Part shown: piece by piece, positions 1 through 14,600 of the stretch
Layout of the letters: every line of letters starts with the position of its first letter
Position numbering within the stretch: the first letter of the stretch is position 1
DNA from: Sthenelais limicola
Taxonomy: Eukaryota > Annelida > Polychaeta > Phyllodocida > Sigalionidae
Reading direction: 5' to 3'
Assembly (NCBI GenBank): GCA_942159475.1
Contig: OW804094.1
Coordinates: forward strand, 128,698,755-128,762,754
Length of the DNA: 64,000 bases
Notes under the pieces: model-generated
Seen by the model: only the letters and a program-made list of their open reading frames with translations
Told to the model about the DNA's origin: nothing
Database searches by the model: none
Position numbers and translations under genes: made by a program

Positions 1-208
1 ACCTTCATCAGGGCTTGTCATATACAAGGTATATTCACTTATTAGTACTGCTAGGTTGTTTTCATGAATGACAAGACGTTAATCATGATTCTAGTAAACA
101 GGTTTTTTAAGATGGTTTGTATATTCATTAGAGTTCCCCGGAAATTTTGCGCTCTGGGCGTGGGGAAAACAATGTCGTTGAGTCGATGAGTCTTATATTG
201 TTTTGCAG

Positions 209-2615
209 ATCCGATGAAACTCTCTGGAAACGCGTTGATCTTGCCAACAGAATGTTGAGGCCTGGAGTAATTGGACGAGTACTTGATCGAGGTGTTGTAA
301 TACTCCGGCTTACTCGCGCTGAGGTAGCACCCATATATGTCTCCTTAGTCTAATTATTAATATCCATATAAAGTCTCCTTAGCCGAATTATTAGATACCA
401 TTTAAAAGTTCATTATTTTGAGCCTTTGGTATTATTCATTTATAATTAGTCATAATCATTTCAATTCAGGTTTTGTCCCGATGGGATATTTCTGTGAATA
501 ATACTGATGTCACATCCGATATTTAAGTAATAACTATAATTGTACATCATTCTTGCAGATCAAAGGTCCACTCTTTGTCGATAACCCTTATATTCAGCAA
601 CCAAGGTAAGGCCTTTGTGAATAAACGGTAGCTGTAACCTTAAAGTATCCCTAAATTGAAATACAGCAAAAGACAGAATAACAATATTCTTAGTCTTCAC
701 ATTCTTCCGTATATGTAATTACGGTATTACTTTCCTACAGCCTTTTTCGCACTATGCCTAGTATACGAGATTCATTCTACAGAACTTTATTAAACCGTTG
801 ATTACAAGCTTTCATAACTCGTTACTCCTCAGGTACTCCAAAGTACAATATTTGGATCTTTCCATGGCTACCTTATCTACTGAAGATCTAGAGCAATTAT
901 TATCCACATGCTATCATCTGCGAAAACTCTCCTTAGAAAATTGTGACGTCAACGATGCTATCTGCAGGTTAGTCATTTTCATTTTTTATTTGTAGAGGCT
1001 TTTAATTGATTCCGAGCATCAATAATGATGATTTCGTCTATTACCGATTCGCAGTTGTTGTATGTATAGTGTGGTTTTGATGACGGCACAAGGCCTTCAT
1101 GTCTTTTTGCCCCACAGAAACGCTGTAGTTGATTAGTTGAGTGAATATCATTCTTTACACCGTCTGATATCCTATCTTATTGCAGATACATAGGCCAGAA
1201 TCGGGACCTCGAAGTTTTGAACTTGTGCATGTGCCAGGGTATTACTGAAAATGGACTGGTTCCTATTTGCAATAATTTACAAAGGTACGCATACGACTTT
1301 TACAATATTGATAATAGTTAATTCTTGTCTAATGTTGGAATACAAGACAAGTCAAGCTATATATTTGTTGTGAAAAGATTGCTTCGATCGCACACATTGT
1401 ATGTGTAATTATTCATTAAAATTAGATTAGTTTATCCATTTGATATTACCAATATTTTACACCAGTAACTATGGTAATTGACACTCTTCCTCATAATTTG
1501 GTGCTCATTTCTGAAGTTCTAACTTGTTGAATTACGTTCTTTGCCCAAAACATCAACTAGAACTTCATGTTATATTTCAGATTAGAGGCACTGAATGTTG
1601 GCTGGACCAACATGACTCGCGGTGCTGTAGTTTACCTTGTCATCTGTCTGCCCCAAGGTTTGCTAAAACTTAATCTGTCAGGATGTAGAGAAACACTTCT
1701 AGATGAAGGTAAATATATCCCTTACTTATAAACCCCTTTATTTAGCTCTGTAGCCTTATTGGTATAATCCCAGATTAAAGATTAACACATTGGGCTTTTC
1801 GAGCAACATCACTGAATTACTCAGTTAGTTTAATTACAAACCCTTTCATTGTACAGGTTTGGTCTCCATATTCTGTATAATTATTCTATCTTGAACAGTT
1901 CGAAATATATTAAATCATTTTCGTTATTATTTTCCCATTTTCCCAAGTTTCAAATTCTCTTTTTATATTCCCCAATAGATGTAGAAGCTATTGGACAAAG
2001 CTGTCACAACCTGAAGGAACTGGATCTGAGTGATTGTACGCGCCTCACTGGTGATGCTGTAGAGCATACCGCCTCCATGTTCAGAGGACTGGAATATGTG
2101 GCATTCAGTCGATGCTATCACCTCTCCCCTGCATCTCTCCCGTATGTATATTACTGTATTAAGCTCCTAAAACATAGGAACTACCGTGGAATTAGCTATA
2201 GGATCTGAACTAAACCGCCTGGTAAAATAGCATGCAATAATAAGTATTCTCAGTTTTGGGTTATTTCAAACATTTTGCAACAATTTGATGATCGAGTAAA
2301 ACACTGGATTGTGCATATTTTGGAACACTGCCCCATGTGTTTTATCTAATAAATAGTATTTTCAAATATCTACTACAAAGTATGACAATATTCTATAATC
2401 TGTTTTTCGATTTTTTTAATAGATTGCTTGGGAACATTCTCACCTTACTCGCTGTTGATGTATTTGGAATGCTGAAAGAAACGGCTCTGAACCAGCTGCG
2501 GGCCAGTATGCCAAACATAGAAATTAACAAATTCCCCTTCTCCTCCATCGCCCGGCCCACTACTGGCATCCGGCGAACCTCTATATGGGGCCTCCGTGTA
2601 CGAGACTGCTCATAA
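209..2615 (+). CDS. SKP2: S-phase kinase-associated protein 2, F-box/LRR substrate receptor (5' part missing)
   Basis: Substrate-recognition subunit of the SCF ubiquitin ligase that targets cell-cycle inhibitors such as p27. Seven coding exons are visible: 209-323, 559-605, 833-967, 1186-1284, 1581-1708, 1979-2141 and 2423-2615 (stop TAA). All are bounded by AG/GT and join in frame, giving about 293 codons. The first visible exon starts in the linker just after the F-box (ETLWKRVDL). Later exons encode successive leucine-rich repeats (YLDLS, LSLENC, VLNLC, ALNVGWT, LNLSGC, ELDLSDC, VAFSRCYHLSP). The last exon has the C-terminal tail characteristic of SKP2 (INKFPFSSIARPT followed by IWGLRVRDC). 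The F-box itself and the start codon must lie upstream of base 1. The assignment rests on the order of LRRs and the specific C-terminal tail. Another FBXL protein is unlikely. Confidence 0.93.
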
Positions 2616-3575
2616 AAGGACCACAAAGACTACAAAATACTGAATATCCAGTTGCAATATACAATACTGAAGCCGCTCTTGGTTGAATTATTTCAACATG
2701 GCTATCTCTTGGAAGAAGCAATTTATTTTATTCATATTTATTATTTAACTTTTTTATATCACTTGGTACTGTTTTAGAAGAGGATAATAGGGAAATGGCC
2801 TGTTGATCATGTTTTATACCGTTGAGTGTCATCGATCCCGCGTACTTAATTCCTCCTGTTTTTAATCCTTCGTGATCATTCCTTCACTAAATTATATGGG
2901 TAGACGATCTTAGACTTCTAGTTGAAGAATCAAGTAGAGTTTTATTGCTTTAAAATCATTATATATGGGGAGGATGTATTAGGTTTTAAGTCCCCCGATA
3001 TTTCATCATTCTCGCCGTCCATTCTGTTTAGATAAGTGGGAATCAGGTGCTGGAATGGCATGGCGAGTTTGAACCTTTCCCTTGTCACCAAAGATTACAG
3101 ACGTGGTCTTATTTAATGCAGTTTTACAAATTGATTCTTATATTATATATATCCTTCATTGGTATTCACTTCAATCATGGGTAAATTATTTTTATCTAGC
3201 GGTATGGTCAATGCCAATTTTGCCCGTGCTGAGTTTTCACAGGTTCAAGCCTGCATGCTTGAAACAGTTATCTTCCGTCCGTTCAAACTGTAAATTTACT
3301 CATTCACTCTCTGTGAGCTGAACAAATTGTACATAATTTTAATGTTCTGTGTGATAAATTTTGAAAGTTAAATTGATAAGGCTGTTTATGAATGTTACTA
3401 GAAATGTAGTATTATATATCAGGAAGTTTCCATGTTGAGATAACACTTAATTATGCACTTTCATGAAAATGTCACATTCGAAAATTAAAGCGAATTGTAT
3501 GAAGTTTTAATGTATTCATTATGAATGCCGTGTTAAAGTTGGTAATTGTTTTGTTATCAACTGAATAGGTTCAAG

Positions 3576-3581
3576 AATAAA
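3576..3581 (+). terminator. candidate polyadenylation signal of SKP2
   Basis: AATAAA about 960 bases after the SKP2 stop, followed by a T/GT-rich stretch. Other A/T-rich variants occur nearer the stop, so this is only the best consensus match. Confidence 0.4.
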
Positions 3582-5400
3582 TTGTTACTCTTGATCAATG
3601 CAAGATTTGTTTTCTTCGTCCATCATTCTCGCATTTCTAACGTACACTTTGCGTAGATGAAACAACTGGTGTATAACTTCAATTTACGATTGAAAAATGT
3701 CCCCATTACATTTAATTTTCAAACACTCGCATGCATTTTTTGCCAGAGATGGATACCATATATACTGCTTCTAATCTATCTATAGTGACAGAACTCTTTA
3801 TTTTGACAGGACCGAATTGTTGTAAGTTTAGTAGGGCGGTCTGAATTCAGAGGCTGGGTAGGGTAATCTCCCCCTTTTTTGTATTTTATTTAAGGTCAAT
3901 ATATTTAAAGTTACACAAAATACGCTCCTTCAAGGATGTTTTCAGGCGTCGCCTTTTGAAAAAATTATTAAAAGTAGGCAGATTTGACACTACCGAGAGA
4001 AATGTTAGGTTTTATTAGTATGGCCAGTTGACAGTGGTGCGAGTGATAAATATATGAAATTAATAACAAACTACTTTTTTCGATGAATGGAATAACTAGT
4101 GACCGTTTGAAAAAGTGTCTACATGATATCAAAACACGAATATGTGTTTGTGCCTGGGTCAGGTTCTTAAAAATGAAAGTAATCCAAGGTAGGTTGTACA
4201 TTTAACATTTATTCATGGTTTACAGTTAACAATGGTACACTAATTATATACCACTAGTGACTTAGTTATGGTTACAGTATTTGGATATAGCCAACTAGGA
4301 AACAAACCAGAGTAAAATATTCGTTTTAATCTGATCTCTTATCTGTGAACATACTCTTGACTATAACATCAGTAAGGAATGAGTAACAGATAAGGAGGGT
4401 AGTGATAAGCCAAGTACCCTCATGATACAATTAAGGGATGCACAGCTGGTCAGTTCCAATGTGATCGATGATTTTGCGATAAGTCCTACTCTCTACAGTT
4501 GAAGACTTACCACTTATCTTTGTATATATTTCAATAACATTGAATAAGAACACTTCACACTAAAACATTTTCTCTGATAATGATATACAAGTGGTGATTC
4601 TTTAATTATCTCATAAAGGGTAGAGCTTCGCATCAATCGAATAAAAATACAGGGTCTTGGCGGTTTGGAAGGCAACAAGTTACAAATTCAAGGCTTTTCC
4701 TGGTAATTTTCAAAGACTGCTATATCTATATATCTGAACTACACATCAGATAATCATATATTTAGCCAATACACAGGAACATTAATATGATAAATTTTGC
4801 AAAAGTATCCCTCCAGAAAGATGATTTCTCCCATTTAATTTAGACTATTATGGTTATGGCTATGGTAGAAACTGCCCAGATAATTTCAAGGCCCATTGAA
4901 TAAGTTTCAAGGCCCCGATACCAATTCGACTATTTTCAAAGCTATTCCACCCAGGCCTTGAATTCATATTCCATATTCCAGGCTTTTAAAGCCTCGCGGA
5001 GATTCCGAACTATTTGGTGATATTAATGGGACGTCGTTACAACCAGAGGTAACACGACTTGCTGTAATCCCCGTAATTAAACGAACATGTAAAACAACTA
5101 CTTCCGCTCACTCCTAAATACTACCTGACTTTGGCAATTTGTACATTACTCACGTGTTCAAAAACATGTCATGCGGTGGCAGCACCATTTTAAGAAATAC
5201 AAGTACATATCCATGCAGAACTGCAATGGACAAATAAATAAATTCACCACTAAACAGTTCCAACGCAACGATTAAAGATTCACAACGGTTAAAACACCTA
5301 GCTAATATTTTCATTGGCTCAAGTTATGATACATTATCCACTGTTCATCGGCCCACAATATTAAAAGCTTCGATTGAAGTCCAACACATTTTTTACACCA

Positions 5401-5406
5401 TTTATT
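5401..5406 (-). terminator. candidate polyadenylation signal of DEPDC1
   Basis: TTTATT on the plus strand reads AATAAA on the DEPDC1 strand, about 285 bases after its stop codon. More distal matches exist (for example 4208-4213), so use of this site is uncertain. Confidence 0.35.
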
Positions 5407-5687
5407 AGCCAAGGTTAGGAATACGTTCGCCACTACCTACGCATCTATACAAATATACACAATTAATCTAATATATTGATAGACAATCTCAATATGTTTT
5501 TTTTGTTTCCAGCAACCAATTTACTTCCAGATTGTTGAGTTAAAAGCTTTGGAAATTAAATCCAGGTTGACAAACACGACAAGAGCATAGCGGATTCTGT
5601 GATTGATTCAGAACGATAAGCTCCTACAAAATCTCTGTAAAAACCAATAAAAACAAAGACGAATAATAACTAACAGGGTTCCTGAGA

Positions 5688-8600
5688 TTACATACGGAAA
5701 CTCTTTAATTTAGCCAGCGGTCGACTGAGGAGAGCTGGCTTGATCCTTGGCTGCTTCTGAGGCAATACTTTGGCTTCACTCTCTGCATCTGGGAAGCGGC
5801 TTGCGTAGATTTCTGGGTAGCTCTTCTGGAACTTTAAAGACAATTCGGACAAATGTTAATCAACATTCACTGGACACAAGTGTTATATTTATACAATTAT
5901 TTCTGACAGCTCTGTAGAATTTGTTGCACATTTTTTTTATGCATTTGCCAAAAGGGTTTTTTACAGCTTGGGTTGGACCCGGTATTCCGCCGTATCCTGA
6001 AATTTCGCAGTTACATGGTAGGTATAATAGTTGTAGCTGTGATAGTAAGCTCATAGTATTAACATGTATGTCGGTATAGTTGGAGGGAAATTTATGATGA
6101 CAAAATGGAATGAAATAGGGTAGGGGTGAGGATGGATGAAAGAAAGTGCTGGTAGTGTTTGTATAAATTCTCATATGACATTTGTCACTAGTATGATGTA
6201 CAATTTCGTGATTAGATAATTCGGATAAAGCGGGATAGTATATCGTTTTTTTTTAAGAAAAGAAAGTTCTGACCAAAGAGATAAAAGCGCAACATCAACA
6301 CAATTCAAAATACAAATTGTAATTAAGATTTAATCGTTGATTTGGCATCTAAATAATTTGCATTGTCTGCTTCAAAGATTAAGGGGTAGCTGAGTCTCAA
6401 GGAGAACTTTATCGTTACCTGTTTCATTCTTCGCTTCTTGTCCTTTGGAGCCATTGTTTTGTCTTGCACAATGCTATCCAAGAGGGTACTGATGGCACGT
6501 TGGGAGTTGCTCATTTTCCGCCTTTCATATTCCTCTACCGAGACCTGTGCACAATAAGTTATGCTTGAGGAGGGAAGGGTGTCCCACACTAAGTGGACCT
6601 GTAAGTGCCAAATAGGAGAGAAAGCACACAAAGGGTGAAAGGTGCACAACAGCCTCTAAAGCTCACACGCCACTACATCACCCTGCAGACACTAGGTGTC
6701 AGAAAAGTTTACTAAGACCAATGTGAGTGAATAGCAGTGAATACGTTCAGCTTCCCATTTTAAAGAATATGCTAATGTAACATATGACGAATGGAGTTTT
6801 AAAGAAGCAATTTAACTGACAATCAATAAAATATTGGCAAGTTATGGATATATACTGTATTCAAGTATATTTATTACATTGTAAATTTTAATTTATCACT
6901 CACATTGGTGTCAAACAATCAAACTACATCAAAAATAACACAACCAGCAGGCTACAACACAGACTCTATTAAAACAGAGGTTAAATATAAACACATGGGA
7001 AATTATTTCATGAGCTAATATACACGGCTGTCATAATCTTAGTATGTATTACAAATTAGAGTATTCTTCGGGGATCCAAAACCATTAGATGTAAGTAAAG
7101 CGATTTATATACGCAGCAACGTTAATATTTCATTAGTTAGTTATGGGTTCGGAAAGTTATCAAGTTCAAGTGTGATTGATGTTTTCTTCTTTAAATTAGT
7201 GCATTAGATCCGGATAAAGTTAATGATTAACAGTTACTGTTCTATGTTAATATTCGTCTCACGGTCAATATTATTTTTGCGAAGGAACTTACAATTGACT
7301 TCGATCTAATTTATATTTATGTGAAGTGAATGTATATATTTTGGTGCATCAACATAGCTATTGTGGTGACAGTTTGTGCAATAAAGAATTTAAACCTGGT
7401 GAAAAGTTGTGTGGATTGAATATATTCGATATAGTGTTTGATAATATACAAGCTGGTTGTGTGCGGTTGTTTGATGCCAGTTCCCCATTTCTTACCACCA
7501 AAATCACAAACCAACACCAAGGATAGTTTCGATAATTTTGACCGAGATAGTCTTTATGGTCTGAGACATTGTTTATGTTATGTTAATACTTTTAATTTCA
7601 AACTCCAACAATAGAGGTATCAATGACGATCCTTGGTGTACTACCAATTATTTTCCATCTTGCACAAGTAATAGAAGAGTTTACAACGCCACCTTGGAAA
7701 AATCCCACAAAGTTTGTAAGCACAGGCCCAGGGGTTCAAACAACAGTGAAGACGTTACATTACATCAGGGTATGAGAGTTTTTCTTTGTTTGTTAACTCA
7801 TGAATTGCTATCGTCTTCAATATTGTTCACAATAGTTTCCTAACAATATGCATTAGAAAACCATTGTTACTTACACCAAACCTTAGGTTTGCATAGTTAT
7901 TAAATCCCATTTTTCCTACCTTAGACCTTCTTAGGTAAGCTATTCTTTCTTCGATTTCAGACTTGAGTTCCTCGGGCACCTTCAAGAAGAAAATAAAAAG
8001 GTTCACTTTAATCTATGAATATCACAATAGAATAAATCTTGTAAAACACTTGGAACCTACTCGGGGTCCACAATAAAGACTTTTATCACATTTCTGTACT
8101 TTTCATATAATTCTCTTAGAATGTGCAAGTTGAACAAAAGAGCAATAATATATAATATTGACTCAATCCTGGTGGCATTGGCCCATCAGTGTGTTCGCAT
8201 CAGATTCTTGATTTAATTATTTTAATGACTAAGAAATAAATTAAAATAAAATAAATCTTTTAGGACATTTTTAAACCAATTAGTTCCTAATTAATAAGAA
8301 ATAAATTTAATGACTTATTTATAGGAGCCTTAAAACACATTTTCAGTTTCTACGACACAAAAGAACCCTGTACATACCTTCATGATCTCAGAATAGTTCT
8401 CCATCATGAACCATACCAATCGTAACGAAAGGACTTCATCGAAGTCCGCTTCCTCGGCACTTCGTATAATACAGCGGGTAAACGTCTGTAATACCTAAAA
8501 GAAGCAACAGGAGCACCATCAGTATTCGCAAAGGTTTTCAGATAAAAAGGGAAAGGCGGAAGATGATCCCGTTACAATGGAACAAATCTTTGTCCAACAG

Positions 8601-11600
8601 TTAAAAAAACTTATCTCACAGATTTCAATAATAGTAAATAGAATGCATTGAGCCCCAGCCTCAGTGATATTATTACTTGTGAAAATTGTTCAGGAACGAG
8701 TTACTAATTTTCATCGAGAAGTAAAGAATTCAATCAATCAATCATTGACCGTTGTTTGTTCATAAAAATAAGCTGTTTACCAATTCCCTTGTTGGAGTAT
8801 CGTCATCTACAACGAGCTCCTCATTCTCAGCTAATTTCACCATCAGTCGAAACAGGAGATGGAGCTTGCGTCTGTTGGGTGGTGGAAGCATCATACAGCA
8901 GATGCGGAGACAGTCAATCATCCTGGCTTTAGACGTGGGACTTGACAGATCTAGAAGAGCGATTCAATATTTTAAATATATAACAAGCAAATATTTTAAG
9001 TAGTAGCTTTCTCATGTTTTTAACTTGGACAATATTAAACACCACACAATTATTAACAAATAGTAATTCAGAGATATATTAGGAACGAGAGTGCGAAATA
9101 CACACAGGCAAATATGTGCGTAAAAAGGAATTAAATGCAGAGGGGAATTGGTGATAATTAATTAACTCTATGTTATGAGAAAATCTTGAATATAAATAAC
9201 GTTAAGATATTAGATTATGGGTGTAGATGAGATTAATAATGACAATTTGCAATGCAACCTTAAAACTAAGATTTTATTTCCCATTTCCACTTAAAGTGGC
9301 TAAGATAGTTAAAACGAGTAGTCACAGAATCACATGAAACTTATTCAGTCTAACCATATAGGATATGTATGACAATTTCTAAAGTATAGAGCCCCAACAT
9401 TGTTTCCTCATTCAATAATCATTAAATAAGTTTAATGAATAGACCAGCTTTCAAATCACAGAATAGTAGCCGTCAGGTGCTGCCCCCACTCAATAATGCC
9501 CATGGATGTAACTAGTCTTAACCCAGGAGTCTATGGACAAGCCTGACATTATGTAACTCCAGATGCCAGAACCCAACTGCCACTCTGACATAGCTTGACA
9601 TTTGGGGTTGGCAACCAAAAACGATTTTGCTCACTGTTTTACCAAATATCTGATATGATATAAATGTTAGAGTTTTGATATCCACAGGAGTTAGTTAGGA
9701 GGGTAAGGTGAATCAAACACTAGAAAATGAAGTAGAAATTCCGTTACTCCATAATCTAGCCAACAACAGTGAGAAGTGTCACTTTAAGCTATGATATGCA
9801 AAGTTTTTAATTTTAGAAGTTTGAAAGAACTTAAACCCGACACTCGGACAGTAAAGTAAGGAAGGTCGGAAAGAGTTATTGTAGGGTAATTCTTATAAAT
9901 AATTTAGTATAGAAAATGTTGCTACAGTTATAACATTAAGACAGCTGCATTAAGATGAAAAATATGATTGTTAATGAAAAATGCTCGACAGGCAATTCTT
10001 ATCCGAGCCATTGTTAGGAGGAGTAAGTAGGTATGCGAGGTAAATAAAAGCAAAACAGACAGTGTATTGGGGAAATGGAACAGGTTTCAGGGAAAATTTC
10101 TGGTTGATTGGCAAAATAAAGATAGTTCGGCAAAATTAAGCAAAAATCATAAGTTACTTATGTACACACAGCTTCAAAATTTATCCTTGATATAAAGCGT
10201 CCCTACTGTGCTTCTACATTGACTACATGCACAGCTTCTATGCAATCTTTCTAATAATCTTACTTGGTGAACTCTGAGAACGCTGAAGGATACTTTGTGA
10301 TCTGAAAAGGCTTCTCCCCAGAGGGGTTGTATAACTGTGGTCGCGATCAATGGCTTTTCGATAGGAACCAGACTCAAATCTCCGAGAAGAGAAGCTAGAT
10401 TCGTGCTTACCGCTCGGGTTTTGGTCCTGTTTGGATTGGTAAAGATCCGGCTGGCTTATGTATTGTGAACTATACAGGTCTCTGAATGAATCAGGAGTTG
10501 GTGGGTGAGACGGTGCTGTCTCATAGGAACTCCTGCTTGAATTGACTGAGGGAGGGGGTCGGTTGTGGATGGAGCTGTAGCTTGGAGGAGGTATGTAAGG
10601 TGGGGGCTTTCCTTTCTTGAAATAATCATGGTCAGAGTGAACATTTAAATTGTCTTTCACGGCATTTCGCAAGTTACTCGTAGAATAAGGTCTGTCTCTG
10701 AGGTAGCTTGCCTTTGGGGTTGTGGATAACACTACAGTGTAGCCATATGTTTCATCGTTTGTTTGATAAGTCTGGGCTGATTCTGGTATACTTGAGTAGG
10801 ACGATTTACATGAACTGTAATGTTTTGAGAGTCCGTTCTCTGGGTAGGGCACTAGTCTGTGGACATCGTTAGTTGAAAGGCATTTGTGTTCATTATGGAA
10901 GAAGGATTCGTCCGTGCCGTAATGGCCATCAGCGCCCACGGTGGTTGAGAATTGATGATTGCTATTCAAAAGACCAGTAGCACTACGATGTCTGGACATT
11001 CCGCTAGCAAAACTCTTGTATCCCTGCTCAAAACTACTGGTACTAGGCACTAAATGTGTTCGAGGTGAACGATCATCGATTCCGAAAGAGGTTTCAAGTC
11101 TATCTCCCTGAAGAGGCATACTCATTGTAGAAGGATATCTACTTAATTGTCCAGTACTATATTCTGGCTTAGTTGGCACTAGACTTCGTGTGGATGCATA
11201 CTTGACGGTCCTATCCCAGTTCAAATCTCCGGCCGTGTGATATCGCCTGAGGCCAGGTACGACTCCATTGACTCTGGGATCACAGGACCTGGCTGGATGG
11301 TAGGCCCTATTGAGGCACGATGTCTGATATGCATTTTCTTCCTCGTCCTCATCCTCGGTGTTCATGCCGTTCATTGTGAGATCCATCATCAGGTTTTCCA
11401 CTGACGCGAAGGAGGTAATACCTCCGGGTGGAATGCATTTCTTCCCGGATGGCAATTGGACTAGTCTGCCAGCATTCTCAGCACATACTGTGGGAAGGAA
11501 AACATTATCAGATCCATGCATAATAAATAACATGCAATCATGCCAACAAGATGCTTATCCAACTGTCCCTATATTTACTTACAGTATACTTCATTAAAGT

Positions 11601-14600
11601 CTTAACATACAACCATAGTATTATTTTTCATTTGAATAGAAATGTTAACTTCCATTAAAATAGCTATGTGGAGCTCACAGACTTCCGAAGAATGATCTTC
11701 AAGGATGTATACATTGTGTGTTAGATGTAGCCATATGTCATATACACATGGAGCTAGCTTGAACTTAATTAAATGTCATTCACTATACAAAAATGGCTCG
11801 TTACAGATTGAAAGCTGGAATTGACAACTGGACAGAGTTTGAATAAACAAAATGAGGGATCTAAATTAGTTGGGGGGTCTTCAACAGCTATCGATGGAAA
11901 CCTAAATCAGTGGTCAAATTATCTAGTTTATAGCGTCTATCCACACTCAAAGAAAATCCAACTTGCAAAATCTAAGGTATTCTTCATGTTTTTTTTAGTA
12001 GAGTAAAATCACAGTGCAAGCTTTTACATATGTATAAATTTATATGCGTCCGAAAATGTGGCCATCATAGATCAGCAATCATTTGCTGTATCATTGATAT
12101 CGGTGTAACCATCACTCGAAGTCGAAGACGAATGTATTCGTTTTGTTATACATGTGTAAACGCAAACAGATTTGATACCTAACAGCACACCAAACAGTTA
12201 TAAACACTTATTTCGATACAAAGATCTTGACAACTTACCGAACACATTGGTAAACACCTCGTACATACTAAATGTGAGTAAAGGCTCGTCTAAACCTTCG
12301 AAATAATCTTTAACCACTTTATATACATCTCGCTCGAATCCTGGGTAGTCCGGTAGATTGTCCTCAACTTTGTTTGGCCCTGAAAAATGTGACAAGACAG
12401 AAGTTTAGTTTGGCCTGTTATTAACTAAGTGTAGAGGTTAGGGCATAGCACTGATGGTACAAATTCGATGCTCTGTTATTTGGAGAACGGGGAAGTTTAC
12501 TTACAATGTGCGAGGCATCTCATAGCAGTTAAAACCCAATGAGGCAACTGGTCTGAAAATAAAAATATGAAAAATTAAAAAAAAAATCATACCAATGAAG
12601 TACATGGCAAAATACATCATACACCATACTTTTTATCATATTCGTTATTTTCTGTTTTAGTTTCTGCTAAAATTACTTACCTTCTCTTTTGATATTGCAC
12701 ACAACCCCATTCTTGTTGACATAAGACATATTATGAATGATATTCTGGACATCGACATAATCACCATCCAATATATCATCCAGCGAATTCAACTGGAGCA
12801 ATTTTTGAAGGCTGAAAGAAGAAGTTTAGTTGGTAAATAATTATTTCCCTACAAAACTCATTCATATTAATGAAGGATTTATAAAAGAATGACATGGATA
12901 TTAAAGAAAACATATTTTATTGGATTTGATTATGAAACTAGTTAAGAATGACAAATTTCTATGATGAGTGGTTGGTGGAAGAGGGTGAAACACACAAGCA
13001 CCGACGATGATTTTATGATGAATTTGAGCTTATTTTCAAAGCTCAATCACGATTATTTCAAAGGCCATTCAAATAACTAAATTTAATTTAATTTTAACTC
13101 ACCTTGACAGAGTGAGGGCTTTCCACACATCCTCAGCCTCCCCGTCCGTCAGTTTACTACTTGCCACCAGGTGGCAGTCTGGCAAGGTTGGTGCCTTGGC
13201 TTCATTTGTATCTTTGCCGAAGTCAAGTTTGGCGGGCGGTAGGGTGGTCGGCTCCGTGTTATGTGTAGATGGTCGAGTGGCTAGAGGCGTTCTCAAGGGG
13301 CGAACTGGCGTTCTAGAAACCTTGGTTGGAGAGGCTTGAATAATTCTAAAAATAAATGAGAACATCGTGTTTAGTGTTTCCGATCTTTATTATTTGTCAC
13401 GAAGGAAATTATGCTCCAATCGATATTCCATTGAAGTAGCTCATCACAATTTCCTATTGATTATAAAATTGAAAATTTCCATAATATTGGACGTGGCACC
13501 TCTGGGAATGTGCTATATGTTTAACAAAATGGAAGCAATTATAATTGCATGATAAAATCCTAGAATTAAATATCTTAAGAATCTATATAAAGCACATTAT
13601 TTATGTTTTTTGGTGGTCTTAGGGGATATTCACCCACAAAAGACGAGTAACCCCGCCTTTCTGGTTTTGAATTTGAGGGAAAACTTTTGCTTAAAATGAG
13701 TCTTATTGTGTTGAATTTGACTAAAGAATGCCATACAAGACACTTAACTGTAGATTATTGACTGATATCGGTATATGGTACCACATATCAAACCCATACA
13801 AATACAAGGTTGGATGGAGAACTTACTTGTAGAGTCTACCATTTTCACCAATAGGCTCCTGATGTTTCGCGCCTCGGACATCTTCAAAAACGCGGGCCTT
13901 TTGGAACTTCTCCAGAAGCTGAAGGGTCTGAGCTCTATAAAGAAATAGGAAAATTATTAGTTGATACCCAGCAATATCAAACAATGCAGGGAATGTTAGA
14001 TGTGAGGCGTCGCATTCAGTAAAGTGTAATAATCGATGGTTTTCAGCTAAAGTAAGAGTCCTAACCGGGAATACATCTCGAAGGAAAACAGTTGGCCCTG
14101 ATACGTCACCCAGGAATGCCAGTTGAACCAAAGTCAAATATCTGCATGCAGGACCAGAACAAGGTTGATCCCTACTTCAAAATAAATAGAGCATCCTTTC
14201 TGTTACAAAAGTTTTCTTTTTTCAAAAGGAACTATATATACTGTTATACTATTAGGAAGATGTGTTGGGATTTAAAACGATATTTTAGTTAATGTAATGC
14301 ATTCCATTCTTATAAAATGAAAAGAGTTTCAGATGTTTTTCTCTCACTCATATTCCTAAACTAGGTAAGCTAGACCAGGACAGACTGGGGTGGTCCGTGT
14401 TTAAGTGTCACCTTAGGAAGCTTCAATAAAGAAGCATTGTCTTCCTCGGAGTCAGGTAAATCAAGGGGCATGCAATAGGGCAGAGCTGCCAACCTGGGAG
14501 GATCCCAAATCCTAGTTTTTCGCGGAAGCCGACTGTGCTTAGCGCCGAAGGCACGAAGCCCTGCTAGGGGGGTCCGGGGGCATGCCCCCCCGGGATTTTT

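Larger units (their letters stand above)
2616..5687. other. intergenic region between convergent SKP2 and DEPDC1
   Basis: This stretch holds the 3' untranslated regions of two genes that face each other. It is AT-rich, with short open frames only and no recognisable domain. I see no RNA gene or transposon ends in it. Confidence 0.6.
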
